A stretch of 43,951 nt of DNA from positions 1 through 43,951 of the forward strand of contig CALAQT010000501.1 in NCBI GenBank assembly GCA_937888775.1. The letters are read 5' to 3'. A program made the position numbers and the translations under genes. The notes beneath the pieces are model-generated. The model was not told where the DNA came from, did not search any database, and was given only the letters and a program-made list of their open reading frames with translations. The DNA is from an uncultured Actinomycetes bacterium. GTDB taxonomy: Bacteria > Actinomycetota > Thermoleophilia > Solirubrobacterales > Solirubrobacteraceae. Shown here piece by piece: positions 31,456-37,756 of the stretch (position 1 is the stretch's first letter; every line of letters begins with the position of its first letter).

Positions 31456-32088
31456 ATGGCCGATGAGACAATAACGTCCACGTCTCACCCGAAGAACGGT
31501 AACGACCCGTCCAGGAACGTCCTCGATCTCGTCGAGGCTGGGAATCAACGCCAGGACGACCTTCGCGTCTCAGAGGGCCTTCATGTCCGCGAGATAATCA
31601 ACCTACGCGCCGAGGAGCAGTCGAGCGAGACCGCGGCGATGCAATACGTCGAGCGGCTTCGGGCCGACCATGCGACGGAGCTACGCATAGCCGAGGCCGA
31701 GCGCATCAACGCGATTCGTGCGGTGGACGTGCAGGCGGTTCAGCAGGCCGCCCAAGTGCAGGACACCCGAGCGACGGCGCTTGCCGCGCAGGTGGCAGCG
31801 TCAGCGGAGGCGATGCGTTCACAGGTCGCCGCTACCACCTCAGCCGCCGCAACAGCGCTCGCTACGGCGCTTGCCCCGATCACGACCAGCATCGAGCAGC
31901 TTCGCCAGGCGATGTACGAGGCGCAGGGGCAGAAGACCCAGGTGGTCGAGACGCGGGCCAAGGGCGCGAGCATGGGTATGTGGTGGGGCGTCGTGCTCGC
32001 TGGCGGGATGGCGTTCCTGACGGTGCTCGTGGTCATCCTCATGGCTATCTCGGTTGCGGCGGTGGCTACTCACGGGTTCACGAAATGA
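31456..32088 (+). CDS. Coiled-coil protein with C-terminal membrane segment, lysis region
   Basis: A 210-residue protein from the ATG after AAGGAGGG. A long coiled coil (about residues 40-170) includes AERINAIRAVDVQAVQQAAQVQ and TALAAQVAASAEAMRSQVAA, a pattern I know from proteins beside phage lysis genes, of unknown role. The C-terminus (MWWGVVLAGGMAFLTVLVVILMAISVAAV) is a membrane helix or hairpin. It may work with the holin or anchor the lysis machinery. Confidence 0.65.
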   Translation: MADETITSTSHPKNGNDPSRNVLDLVEAGNQRQDDLRVSEGLHVREIINLRAEEQSSETAAMQYVERLRADHATELRIAEAERINAIRAVDVQAVQQAAQVQDTRATALAAQVAASAEAMRSQVAATTSAAATALATALAPITTSIEQLRQAMYEAQGQKTQVVETRAKGASMGMWWGVVLAGGMAFLTVLVVILMAISVAAVATHGFTK

Positions 32089-32201
32089 TCCACTTCCTCG
32101 CTTGGCTGCAACCGCGCAGCTCATCGACGAGTCTCAACCAAATGTCCCGGCAGGGATGCGGCTCATCCTCCCCGTCCGTTCCTGTCGGGGCAACTAACTA
32201 G
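32085..32201 (+). CDS. Possible 38-residue protein before the lysin
   Basis: A short frame with ATGA coupling to the coiled-coil gene, rich in Ser and Gln. Its end contains a CCCCG/CGGGG hairpin (32170-32190) before the AGGGAGG of the lysin gene, so this stretch may instead be a leader. Weak support. Confidence 0.25.
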   Translation: MIHFLAWLQPRSSSTSLNQMSRQGCGSSSPSVPVGATN

Positions 32202-32210
32202 GGAGGCATC

Positions 32211-32861
32211 ATGAACCTCACTCAACTCCGCGCCTCACTCGCACTCTGGCGCTCCCGGCTCCTTTACCGCTCCGCTCGCTGGAAGTTCTGGCAGGCGGCT
32301 CACAACAAGGCCGGCGTAGCCAAGTGGGAGAAGCTGCGCCTAGAAGCCATCGACCGGATCAACCTCCGCAAGAAGCAGATCGAAGAACTCCTACAGCCCA
32401 AGACGCTCACGATGTACGACAGCGTCGACGTGAGCACCGTGCCCGCGAACCCCCAGGCGGTCGCTGGTTACGTGGACGGCAAATACCAGACCTTCAACGG
32501 TCTGGTGAAGGCATTCCCGCACGCTCATCACCTTTCGATCGCAGTCTTCGCATCCGGCGATGGCGACTGCCTCGACGTAGAGACCGGCGACGCAAGCCCA
32601 TCCGAGGCCCCGGCTTGGGTTCGCCGCCAGAAAGCGAGAGGCGTCAAACGCCCATGCCTGTACGCCAACCTCTCGACGATGCCAGCTGTGAAAGAGGCGC
32701 TGTTGAACGGGCGCATCGGACGCCATGAAGTCCGGCTCTGGGTAGCCCACTGGACGAAACAGCCGCATATCCCACCGGGCTTCGACGCGTGCCAATACGA
32801 CGATGCCGCGCTAGGCCGAAATCTCGACGCCAGCCTCTGTGTCGGGAGCTTCTTCCGGTAA
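32211..32861 (+). CDS. Endolysin, GH25-like glycoside hydrolase
   Basis: A 216-residue protein after AGGGAGG. Residues 1-65 are basic and helical. Residues 66-216 form the hydrolase-like domain: MYDSVDVSTVPANPQAVAGYV, LSIAVFASGDGDCLDVETGDA with acidic catalytic candidates, RPCLYANLSTM, and FDACQYDD near the end. Such domains act as phage lysins on actinomycete walls. The end CVGSFFR is duplicated (PVGSFFN) at 33249-33272, beyond the HNH gene. Confidence 0.78.
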   Translation: MNLTQLRASLALWRSRLLYRSARWKFWQAAHNKAGVAKWEKLRLEAIDRINLRKKQIEELLQPKTLTMYDSVDVSTVPANPQAVAGYVDGKYQTFNGLVKAFPHAHHLSIAVFASGDGDCLDVETGDASPSEAPAWVRRQKARGVKRPCLYANLSTMPAVKEALLNGRIGRHEVRLWVAHWTKQPHIPPGFDACQYDDAALGRNLDASLCVGSFFR

Positions 32862-32870
32862 AATCTCGAC

Positions 32871-33239
32871 ATGGGTTACTTCGACTGTTGGGAATGGGAA
32901 GCAGGTTGTACGGCTGCAGGATACGGCATGATCACGACCAAGCAGCAGCATCGTTATGTCCATCGCTTGGCCTATGAAGAACTGGTGGGGCCAATCCCCG
33001 CTGGTCACCTGATCCACCACACCTGCTGCAACCGGGCTTGCTACAACCCGGCGCATCTAGCACTCTGCACCAATGCGACGCATCCCGACAATAGGCCGGG
33101 AAAAGAACGGGCTAAGACGCATTGTGTCAACGGCCATGTCTTCGATGACGAGAACACCTATGTTCAGCGCAATGGTCATCGCAAGTGCCGACGCTGTAAT
33201 CGCGAATACATGCGCCGTCGGCAACTAGCTGCAGCCTAA
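32871..33239 (+). CDS. HNH_3-type homing-like endonuclease after the lysin
   Basis: A 122-residue protein. The core VHRLAYEELVGPIPAGHLIHHTCCNRACYNPAHL is the HNH_3 pattern (H, then H, then N/H in a zinc-linked fold). The C-terminus (CVNGHVFDDENTY, HRKCRRCNREYMRRR) is a second zinc knuckle. It starts ten bases after the lysin stop and appears to be inserted between the lysin and a copy of its 3' end. There is no ribosome site of note, so it may be poorly translated. Confidence 0.85.
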   Translation: MGYFDCWEWEAGCTAAGYGMITTKQQHRYVHRLAYEELVGPIPAGHLIHHTCCNRACYNPAHLALCTNATHPDNRPGKERAKTHCVNGHVFDDENTYVQRNGHRKCRRCNREYMRRRQLAAA

Positions 33240-33272
33240 TCGTCCCGCCCTGTCGGGAGCTTCTTCAACTAG
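33240..33272 (+). pseudogene. Displaced copy of the lysin 3' end and terminator-like hairpin
   Basis: Directly after the HNH stop, TGTCGGGAGCTTCTTC (33251-33266) is identical to 32840-32855, the last codons of the lysin gene. In the same frame it reads RPVGSFFN stop, against CVGSFFR stop in the lysin. The same bases also form a TCCCG/CGGGA hairpin with a T-rich tail, so it may act as a terminator. Confidence 0.5.
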
Positions 33273-33284
33273 CAGGGAGGTGCC

Positions 33285-33545
33285 ATGCACAACGGCACCG
33301 ACAGGCACGCCGAACACCAGGACCGCGTCTCCACCGAGCGTCTGATCGCTCAGCGCAACCAAGCGCGTCTAGAACGCGACGACCTGCACCTCATTCTCAA
33401 GGAGCTGGTCCGGCTGAAGCTCGCCCCCAACTCAGCGCATTACAAGGCGGTAAGGATCGCCGCATGGCAGGCCGCTCGTAACGCAATCAACCCACAGGAG
33501 GAACCATGCTCGCCACCCTCACCGCCTCACCCGCCTCACATCTAG
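33285..33545 (+). CDS. Small helical protein before the holin
   Basis: An 86-residue protein after AGGGAGG. It is largely helical (RLIAQRNQARLERDDLHLILKEL) with a Pro-rich end. The holin start lies within its last 40 bases in another frame, so expression may be coupled. It may be a holin partner, but no family is recognised. Confidence 0.5.
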   Translation: MHNGTDRHAEHQDRVSTERLIAQRNQARLERDDLHLILKELVRLKLAPNSAHYKAVRIAAWQAARNAINPQEEPCSPPSPPHPPHI

Positions 33546-33832
33546 CCCTGCCCGTCGCCCAGATATGGGTGATCGTCGTGGCGCTCTTTACGCCCCTGCT
33601 CGGCTATGTCGTCAACACCAAGTTCTGGAAGGCAGCTCCTGAACCCGTGAAGGCTCTTGTGCAGATCGTGGTGGCCGCAGTTGCCGCTGGGATCACCACG
33701 GCAATCTCGACCAACGTGTTCGGGATCAATGCGGCGACCCTCCAACTCGTCATCACCGGCATCGTGACCGCTCTCGGAGCACACGCTTGGCTGTGGCGTC
33801 CATCCGGAGTCAGCGCTCATCTAACGAAGTAG
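33506..33832 (+). CDS. Holin
   Basis: A 108-residue membrane protein after AGGAGG. Hydrophobic segments lie at about residues 18-36 (IWVIVVALFTPLLGYVV), 50-68 (LVQIVVAAVAAGITTAI) and 80-98 (LQLVITGIVTALGAHAWLW), followed by a short polar tail. It should pore the membrane to release the lysin. The tail PSGVSAHLTK reappears as PSGVQAHLTK at 34431-34460 after the next HNH gene. Confidence 0.75.
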   Translation: MLATLTASPASHLALPVAQIWVIVVALFTPLLGYVVNTKFWKAAPEPVKALVQIVVAAVAAGITTAISTNVFGINAATLQLVITGIVTALGAHAWLWRPSGVSAHLTK

Positions 33833-33837
33833 AACGG

Positions 33838-34404
33838 ATGGCACTGACTCCAGGGCGGAAACGCGAGCGGAACCGCGTTCGGATGCGGGAATACCGCGCT
33901 GCACATCCCGAGAAGACGCGGGAGGTTGCGCGTCGTTACCGCGAAAGGTATCCGGAGAGGGTTCGCGCTGGGCTGCAGGCATGGGCAGCGAAGAACGCCG
34001 AGAAGAAGGCGGCCTACATGCGCCAATGGGCCGCCGAGAATGCCGAGGCACAGCGCGAGTATCAGCGTCGCTACTACGACGAGCACAAGGACCACAAGAA
34101 GCGGCTCATCAAGGAGGCCCGTCAGCGGCGTCGGCGCGCTGATCTAACGCGGTCCGCTTGGGAGACCCGTGCGCGCAAGTTGAAAGACCCTGACGCAATC
34201 GAGTTCGCGCGCGTGCTCCTCCACGACCCATGCGCCTACTGCGGACAGCCCGCGGCTCACATCGATCACATCGAACCGCAGTCCAAGGGCGGCGCGAACC
34301 ACTGGGACAACCTCACCGCTGCCTGTGGGCACTGCAACCCCCGCAAGCACACACGGTCGCTGCTCACCTTCCTGCTAACCCGCAAGCCAATGGAGGCAAT
34401 CTAA
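33838..34404 (+). CDS. HNH endonuclease with basic repeat domain, after the holin
   Basis: A 188-residue protein starting six bases after the holin stop. Residues 1-110 are a basic helical domain with imperfect repeats (RRYRERYPERVRAGLQAWAA, AYMRQWAAENAEAQREYQRR), probably for DNA binding. Residues 125-175 (CAYCGQPAAHIDHIEPQSKG, NLTAACGHCN) are a clear HNH domain with DH as the catalytic pair and two Cys pairs for zinc. It splits the holin from a copy of its 3' end. Confidence 0.88.
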   Translation: MALTPGRKRERNRVRMREYRAAHPEKTREVARRYRERYPERVRAGLQAWAAKNAEKKAAYMRQWAAENAEAQREYQRRYYDEHKDHKKRLIKEARQRRRRADLTRSAWETRARKLKDPDAIEFARVLLHDPCAYCGQPAAHIDHIEPQSKGGANHWDNLTAACGHCNPRKHTRSLLTFLLTRKPMEAI

Positions 34405-34460
34405 TGACTCTCGGAGAAATCATCGCGCCCTCAGGTGTCCAAGCGCACCTCACAAAATGA
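34404..34460 (+). pseudogene. Displaced copy of the holin C-terminus (18 codons)
   Basis: A short frame with its own GGAGG site reads MTLGEIIAPSGVQAHLTK. It parallels the holin end TALGAHAWLWRPSGVSAHLTK, with a three-residue deletion. Nucleotide identity is only moderate, so it is an old or differently derived end. It overlaps the next start by ATGA. Confidence 0.6.
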
Positions 34461-35185
34461 CTCGCGCTCTCGGCTGCATCATCCCGAAGGACAAATCCCA
34501 CGTCACCGCCAAACCGCTACGGGGGCTTGACAAACCGCCGGTGGATGTGCCGGCGGTCGTTGGCGTGAACTGGTACGACAGCTTCGACAACCCCAAAGAA
34601 ATGGCCTCCACGGCGGAAGGCATCTCCTACCACCTGCCGGATGTGGAAAAAGGCGAAAGCCTTGGCTCGGTCCGCGGTGGTCACTGCTTCTGCTTGGAGC
34701 CGATGGGAGCGGTCAAGGTCAATCGTGAGTCGCTGCGCGTCTTCTACAACCAAGGCGAAGAAGGCGCCTGCGTCGGTTTCGGCCACGCTCGAGCGCAGAG
34801 CATCATGCGTGGCTACAAGCTGTTCGACGCCTTCTGGCTCTACGACGAAGCGCGCAGACTGGAAGGCAACACGGGCGAAGGCTCGACGTGCCGCTCCGCC
34901 GTGCAGGTGCTCGAGACGCTCGGCCTGCGTGAACAGAACGGCAACGAAGTCTGCCTGCGCGATACGGGAGACGGGCCGGTTAATCCGAAGCTGGGGATCA
35001 AGACGGCTCGCTGGGCTACCACGGCCGATGAAGTCATGGCAGCTCTGGCACGTCCGAATGCCCAGGCCGTCCCGTTCACGAACAACTGGGGCGACGGCTA
35101 CCCGCTGACCTGCTGGCTGCCCGTCGCCACCCTTCAACGCCTCCTGGATGAGTCGGGGGAATGCGATGTGGAGACGGAGCTATGA
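34457..35185 (+). CDS. Papain-like (C1) protein with permuted catalytic segments
   Basis: A 242-residue protein. It has all main papain-like landmarks: NQGEEGACVGFG with Q99 and C105, RGGHC with H76, and FTNNWGDGYPL with N210. In known C1 proteases the order is Gln-Cys-His-Asn. Here the His segment (VVGVNWYDSFDNP to RGGHCFCL, residues 34-80) lies before the Cys segment. Residues 185-235 (RWATTADEVMAAL, then NNWGDGYPLTCWLPVATLQRLL) join directly, as if the His block were cut out and moved to the N-terminus. Whether it is active is unknown. Confidence 0.65.
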   Translation: MTRALGCIIPKDKSHVTAKPLRGLDKPPVDVPAVVGVNWYDSFDNPKEMASTAEGISYHLPDVEKGESLGSVRGGHCFCLEPMGAVKVNRESLRVFYNQGEEGACVGFGHARAQSIMRGYKLFDAFWLYDEARRLEGNTGEGSTCRSAVQVLETLGLREQNGNEVCLRDTGDGPVNPKLGIKTARWATTADEVMAALARPNAQAVPFTNNWGDGYPLTCWLPVATLQRLLDESGECDVETEL

Positions 35186-35835
35186 CCGAACACGAAGTGG
35201 TCACGGGCATGGTGCCCGTCAAGGCCTGGAGTCGGATTCCGGGCCTCTCATTGCAGAAGTTCAGCCTCAACGACCTAGCCCAGTTCACTCGGGAGAAGTC
35301 CTTTGACCCAAAGGACTCCGAAGACTTCCGCGTGCTCTACGTCGGCAGGGATGACGTGCACGATGCCCTCGCCTACGTCCTGAGTCGTTGCACGCGCAAC
35401 CTCAAGATGAACATGTTCGGCTACGACGACGATGGCCTGAACGGGATCATCGCCGGCCTAGTTGACAACGACCATGTCTTCGTCCAAGGCACGTTGGACA
35501 AGTCCCAGTCGGGTGGGATTCACGAGAAGAAGATCCTCGAAGGTTGGGACTCGGCAACCCGAGCCTCATTCGCCATCGGCGAGTCAGCCACCCATCAGAT
35601 CAGCCACACGAAGGGCGGAGTGATCGACGGCGTGCTCGCGTGGGAGGGCTCGACCAACTGGTCGGGCTCAGGCGAGGGGACCATCATCGCAGCAGATGGC
35701 TCAGACACTGGGCGTAAGGCCCAGAACAACACCTGCGCCTTCTACGTCAACCCGATCGAGATCATCAAGTTCTCCAACGAGCTCGACGAGGAGCACGCGA
35801 CCGTTCTTCAGCAGCAGTTGGCAGCAGCCGCGTAG
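35182..35835 (+). CDS. Phospholipase-D-like protein with one HKD motif
   Basis: A 217-residue protein starting in an ATGA overlap. The HKD motif is ISHTKGGVIDG with H142, K144 and D149 (HxKxxxxD), followed by the usual GSTNWSGSG. The first half (DDVHDALAYVLSRCTRNLKMNMFGYDDDGL) matches the N-terminal part of PLD-like nucleases, which act as dimers. Nuclease or phosphatidyl transfer are both possible. No signal peptide is seen, so it likely acts in the cytoplasm. Confidence 0.75.
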   Translation: MTEHEVVTGMVPVKAWSRIPGLSLQKFSLNDLAQFTREKSFDPKDSEDFRVLYVGRDDVHDALAYVLSRCTRNLKMNMFGYDDDGLNGIIAGLVDNDHVFVQGTLDKSQSGGIHEKKILEGWDSATRASFAIGESATHQISHTKGGVIDGVLAWEGSTNWSGSGEGTIIAADGSDTGRKAQNNTCAFYVNPIEIIKFSNELDEEHATVLQQQLAAAA

Positions 35836-35837
35836 CC

Positions 35838-36176
35838 ATGCTCGCCGCTCTTGCGGTCGTAGCACTGGTCAACCGAGAACGAGCGAGACACGACGAGCGC
35901 CCGCTGCTCATCTCAACAGCCCTCCAACGCGAAGCCCAGTCCCACCACGGTACCCAGCACACCCGCATACGAGCATGTAGAGGACCGAGGGGCCAGAACC
36001 TCGCGTGGGGATACGAGACGCCTCGAAATGTCGTAGAGGCATGGATGGCCTCTCCGGAGCATCGAGCGAACGTGCTCGATCCGGCGTACGTCTCGACAGG
36101 GGTCGGGGTCAGGACCGCGGGTGCGGCGACGGTTTACGTCGAGGACTTCTGCGGAAAGGGCGATCTTCCGTCTTGA
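35838..36176 (+). CDS. CAP/SCP-domain protein (YkwD-like)
   Basis: A 112-residue protein with the CAP core: ALVNRERARHDERPLLIST, GQNLAWG (residues 52-58), VVEAWMASPEHRANVLDP (65-82) and GVGVRTAG with VEDFCG. CAP proteins are common in actinobacteria as secreted proteins. Here no full signal peptide is seen; the N-terminus is short and hydrophobic (MLAALAVVALV), so it may be clipped. A virion or envelope role is unknown. Confidence 0.72.
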   Translation: MLAALAVVALVNRERARHDERPLLISTALQREAQSHHGTQHTRIRACRGPRGQNLAWGYETPRNVVEAWMASPEHRANVLDPAYVSTGVGVRTAGAATVYVEDFCGKGDLPS

Positions 36177-36268
36177 GCACCTGCTTGGCTGCCGCATCCC
36201 GCTACGGCGGATGACGCCGACTCGGGCGTAACCGGGCCGCCCCGTGGGCGAGCCGACCATAGACAGGG

Positions 36269-36274
36269 TAGACT
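36269..36274 (+). promoter_or_regulatory. Possible -10 element TAGACT before leader copy B
   Basis: TAGACT lies 14 bases before leader hairpin copy B, a spacing close to that of the minus-strand promoter. No good -35 element is present, so this is tentative. Confidence 0.35.
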
Positions 36275-36288
36275 CCGAAGCACAAAGC

Positions 36289-36317
36289 GCCCCCGCGCTG
36301 ATTGCACAGCCGGGGGC
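36289..36317 (+). ncRNA. 5'-leader hairpin element, copy B
   Basis: The hairpin has a 7-bp stem GCCCCCG/CGGGGGC, one bulged C, a 4-bp stem GCTG/CAGC and a 6-base loop. It is preceded by AAAGC and followed by ATGG. All of these match copy A at 31255-31283 (minus strand) except the inner stem, where both sides change together. It stands before the GGAGG of the HNH gene at 36346. Confidence 0.7.
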
Positions 36318-36345
36318 ATGGCCACACCTACGACGGAGGTGCGAC

Positions 36346-36750
36346 GTGCCGAAGGGTATTCCCCATCCCGAGCCATGCATGGTCGATGGTTGCAATGAGG
36401 CTCATTATTGCCGCGGCTACTGCGTCAAGCACCACGCGCGCTGGAAGCGTCATGGCGATCCCGATGTTGTGCTCCGGGAGCGAGGGCAATTCTGGGACCG
36501 CATCGACAAGGAGGTCGCGGCACCGTGCTGGCTCTGGACCGGCTCGCAGGACGGCAAAGGTTACGGCAAGACCGGCCGCGGTCGAGTGCATCGCGTCGTG
36601 TATGAGGCGCTCACCGGGTCTATCCCAGCCGACCTTCAACTCGACCATCTCTGCCGAGTCCGCAACTGCGTCAACCCCGCGCATTTAGAACCCGTCACGC
36701 CTCGCGAGAACGTACGGCGTGGACAACGCTGGCCTCAGACTTCCGCCTGA
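36346..36750 (+). CDS. HNH_3 endonuclease with N-terminal zinc finger
   Basis: A 134-residue protein from a GTG after GGAGG. Residues 10-40 (CMVDGCNEAHYCRGYCVKHHARWKRHG) are a Cys/His-rich finger common in homing nucleases. Residues 55-125 (PCWLWTGSQDGKGYG, HRVVYEALTGSIPADLQLDHLC, NCVNPAHLEPVTPREN) are the HNH_3 core with LDHLC and NPAHLE. It has its own leader hairpin and is flanked by a structured region, so it is likely a mobile insertion. Confidence 0.88.
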   Translation: MPKGIPHPEPCMVDGCNEAHYCRGYCVKHHARWKRHGDPDVVLRERGQFWDRIDKEVAAPCWLWTGSQDGKGYGKTGRGRVHRVVYEALTGSIPADLQLDHLCRVRNCVNPAHLEPVTPRENVRRGQRWPQTSA

Positions 36751-36816
36751 CTTTGGGCGAAGGCCCCCGCTACTCAAGGGGGGCGTAAGGGGCACGCCTG
36801 CTGGGTCTGCCCAAAG
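36751..36816 (+). other. Cloverleaf-like inverted-repeat structure
   Basis: An outer 8-bp inverted repeat CTTTGGGC (36751-36758) and GCCCAAAG (36809-36816) encloses two further hairpins: GCCCCC/GGGGGC (about 36763-36784) and GGCGT/ACGCC (about 36782-36798), which share a few bases. It begins at the base after the HNH stop. It is not a tRNA. It may be a terminator, a processing signal or part of a mobile element. Confidence 0.45.
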
Positions 36817-36854
36817 CGCAGAAAGGAAACCATTGACCGATCTACGTTGCCCTT

Positions 36855-37265
36855 GTGATAACGCTCGCGCTCATTGCGCCGGCGCATACGAACTCCAAGC
36901 CCATTCCAAGGAACTCCAAACATTTGGATCAGCACCACGCCTGCCGAACGGAGTTCTGCAAGCACCACGTAGGCATCGAGTGGGCCCGACGCCATAGACC
37001 GAAGTTCCGCATGACCGCATTCGAGGTCTGCGACGCCAACATGGAGAGCGGAGCGCCTGAAGACCCGTACAACCCGAGCCACATCAACTGGCGGATGGAA
37101 AGCGGGGGCTACGAAGGCGCGTTCTCGTGGCTGCCCTCAACGTGGGAACGTCAGCGCTTCCCCGGCTATCCATCGAGAGCCGTCGACGCCTCACCCGAAC
37201 GGCAGACCCTCGTGTTCCGCCGCTACAAAAACGTCGGCGAATGGCCCACGATGGCGAAATGCTGA
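36855..37265 (+). CDS. Transglycosylase/resuscitation-factor-like wall hydrolase
   Basis: A 136-residue protein, start uncertain (GTG at 36855 is the first possible start after a stop in frame). Residues 55-136 contain EVCDANMESGAPEDPYNP with probable catalytic E64, then NWRMESGGYEGAFSWLPSTWERQ and RQTLVFRRYKNVGEWPTMAKC, matching lysozyme-like transglycosylases of the Rpf/SLT group. The short hydrophobic start (MITLALIAPAHT) could be part of a signal. A fragment copied from the decoration gene start lies just upstream. Confidence 0.65.
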   Translation: MITLALIAPAHTNSKPIPRNSKHLDQHHACRTEFCKHHVGIEWARRHRPKFRMTAFEVCDANMESGAPEDPYNPSHINWRMESGGYEGAFSWLPSTWERQRFPGYPSRAVDASPERQTLVFRRYKNVGEWPTMAKC

Positions 37266-37338
37266 CCCAGACTTGGGCGTGCCCTCTCGCCCAATACAAC
37301 GGCCAACCGCTGAAAAGCGCGGCCGATAGCAGACAACG

Positions 37339-37376
37339 ATGCGCCGTCCTCTTCCTCGTGGGGGGCGGCGCATTTT
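37339..37376 (+). terminator. Intrinsic terminator after the lysis/accessory block
   Basis: A perfect 8-bp stem ATGCGCCG (37339-37346) and CGGCGCAT (37366-37373) is followed by TTT and a T-rich GTCGTTCTT. It lies about 75 bases after the last gene of the block, so it should end late transcription. Confidence 0.75.
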
Positions 37377-37554
37377 GTCGTTCTTAGTCTACGGTCCGAC
37401 CGTGATTTAGGCGCTCATGGTCTTTCCTCTCTTAGGGCGGAACACGGGGAGGTGATGGCAATGCCGTCGCCTCCTAGCTAGATGAATCTCCGGGACCAGC
37501 ATACACCCACTTGACGAGAGCGCTACGCTCCGCAAACGTAGTCAAACATAAGGT

Positions 37555-37585
37555 GCCCCGGCAGCGCGCTAGAACGCCCCGGGGC
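37555..37585 (+). other. Leader-type hairpin, copy D
   Basis: GCCCCGG (37555-37561) pairs with CCGGGGC (37579-37585). The arms and the preceding CG-rich right flank resemble copy C about 150 bases downstream. No clear promoter precedes it, so it could be a leader, a terminator for either strand or a protein site. Confidence 0.4.
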
Positions 37586-37679
37586 CGTCATCGAGAAGAC
37601 AGTCTCGACGCCGGGCCAGCATACCGAGGCTGTCCTCTCTCGGAAAATGGGGTATCTACTTAGCTGGCCCGATCTGTGG

Positions 37680-37685
37680 TACAAT
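37680..37685 (+). promoter_or_regulatory. Extended -10 element TGGTACAAT of the early operon
   Basis: TACAAT preceded by TGG forms an extended -10. No good -35 is present, as expected for extended -10 promoters. It lies 20 bases before leader hairpin C and about 70 bases before the first early gene. Confidence 0.55.
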
Positions 37686-37705
37686 CCAGCTACAGAACGA
37701 AAAGC

Positions 37706-37734
37706 GCCCCGGCGACGTGCAACCGCCCCGGGGC
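37706..37734 (+). ncRNA. 5'-leader hairpin element, copy C
   Basis: GCCCCGG (37706-37712) pairs with CCGGGGC (37728-37734); an alternative fold uses GCCCC/GGGGC plus GGCG/CGCC. It is preceded by AAAAGC, as in copies A and B, and lies between the -10 element and the AGGAGGAA site of the first early gene. The inner part differs from A and B, so it is a looser relative. Confidence 0.55.
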
Positions 37735-37756
37735 CTGACACCAGGAGGAACCCCTG

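Larger units (their letters stand above)
37377..37756 (+). promoter_or_regulatory. Intergenic control region before the early operon
   Basis: No gene is visible in these 380 bases. They contain a 12-bp hairpin with a 3-base loop at 37448-37474 whose two G.U pairs make it perfect only as plus-strand RNA. They also contain a TTGAC...GTCAA inverted repeat enclosing GAGCG/CGCTC (37511-37545), a TCGAGA/TCTCGA palindrome (37591-37608) and the leader-type hairpins D and C listed separately. The region probably holds the early promoter and regulator sites. An origin of replication is possible but unsupported. Confidence 0.55.

Noticed and set aside
36751..36816. tRNA gene in the cloverleaf-like structure
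   Set aside because: It is too short, lacks a T-arm sequence and has no proper anticodon arm.
36833..36997. 54-residue frame from the TTG start next to the copied ribosome site
   Set aside because: It overlaps the transglycosylase frame, has no domain, and its start derives from a broken duplicate.
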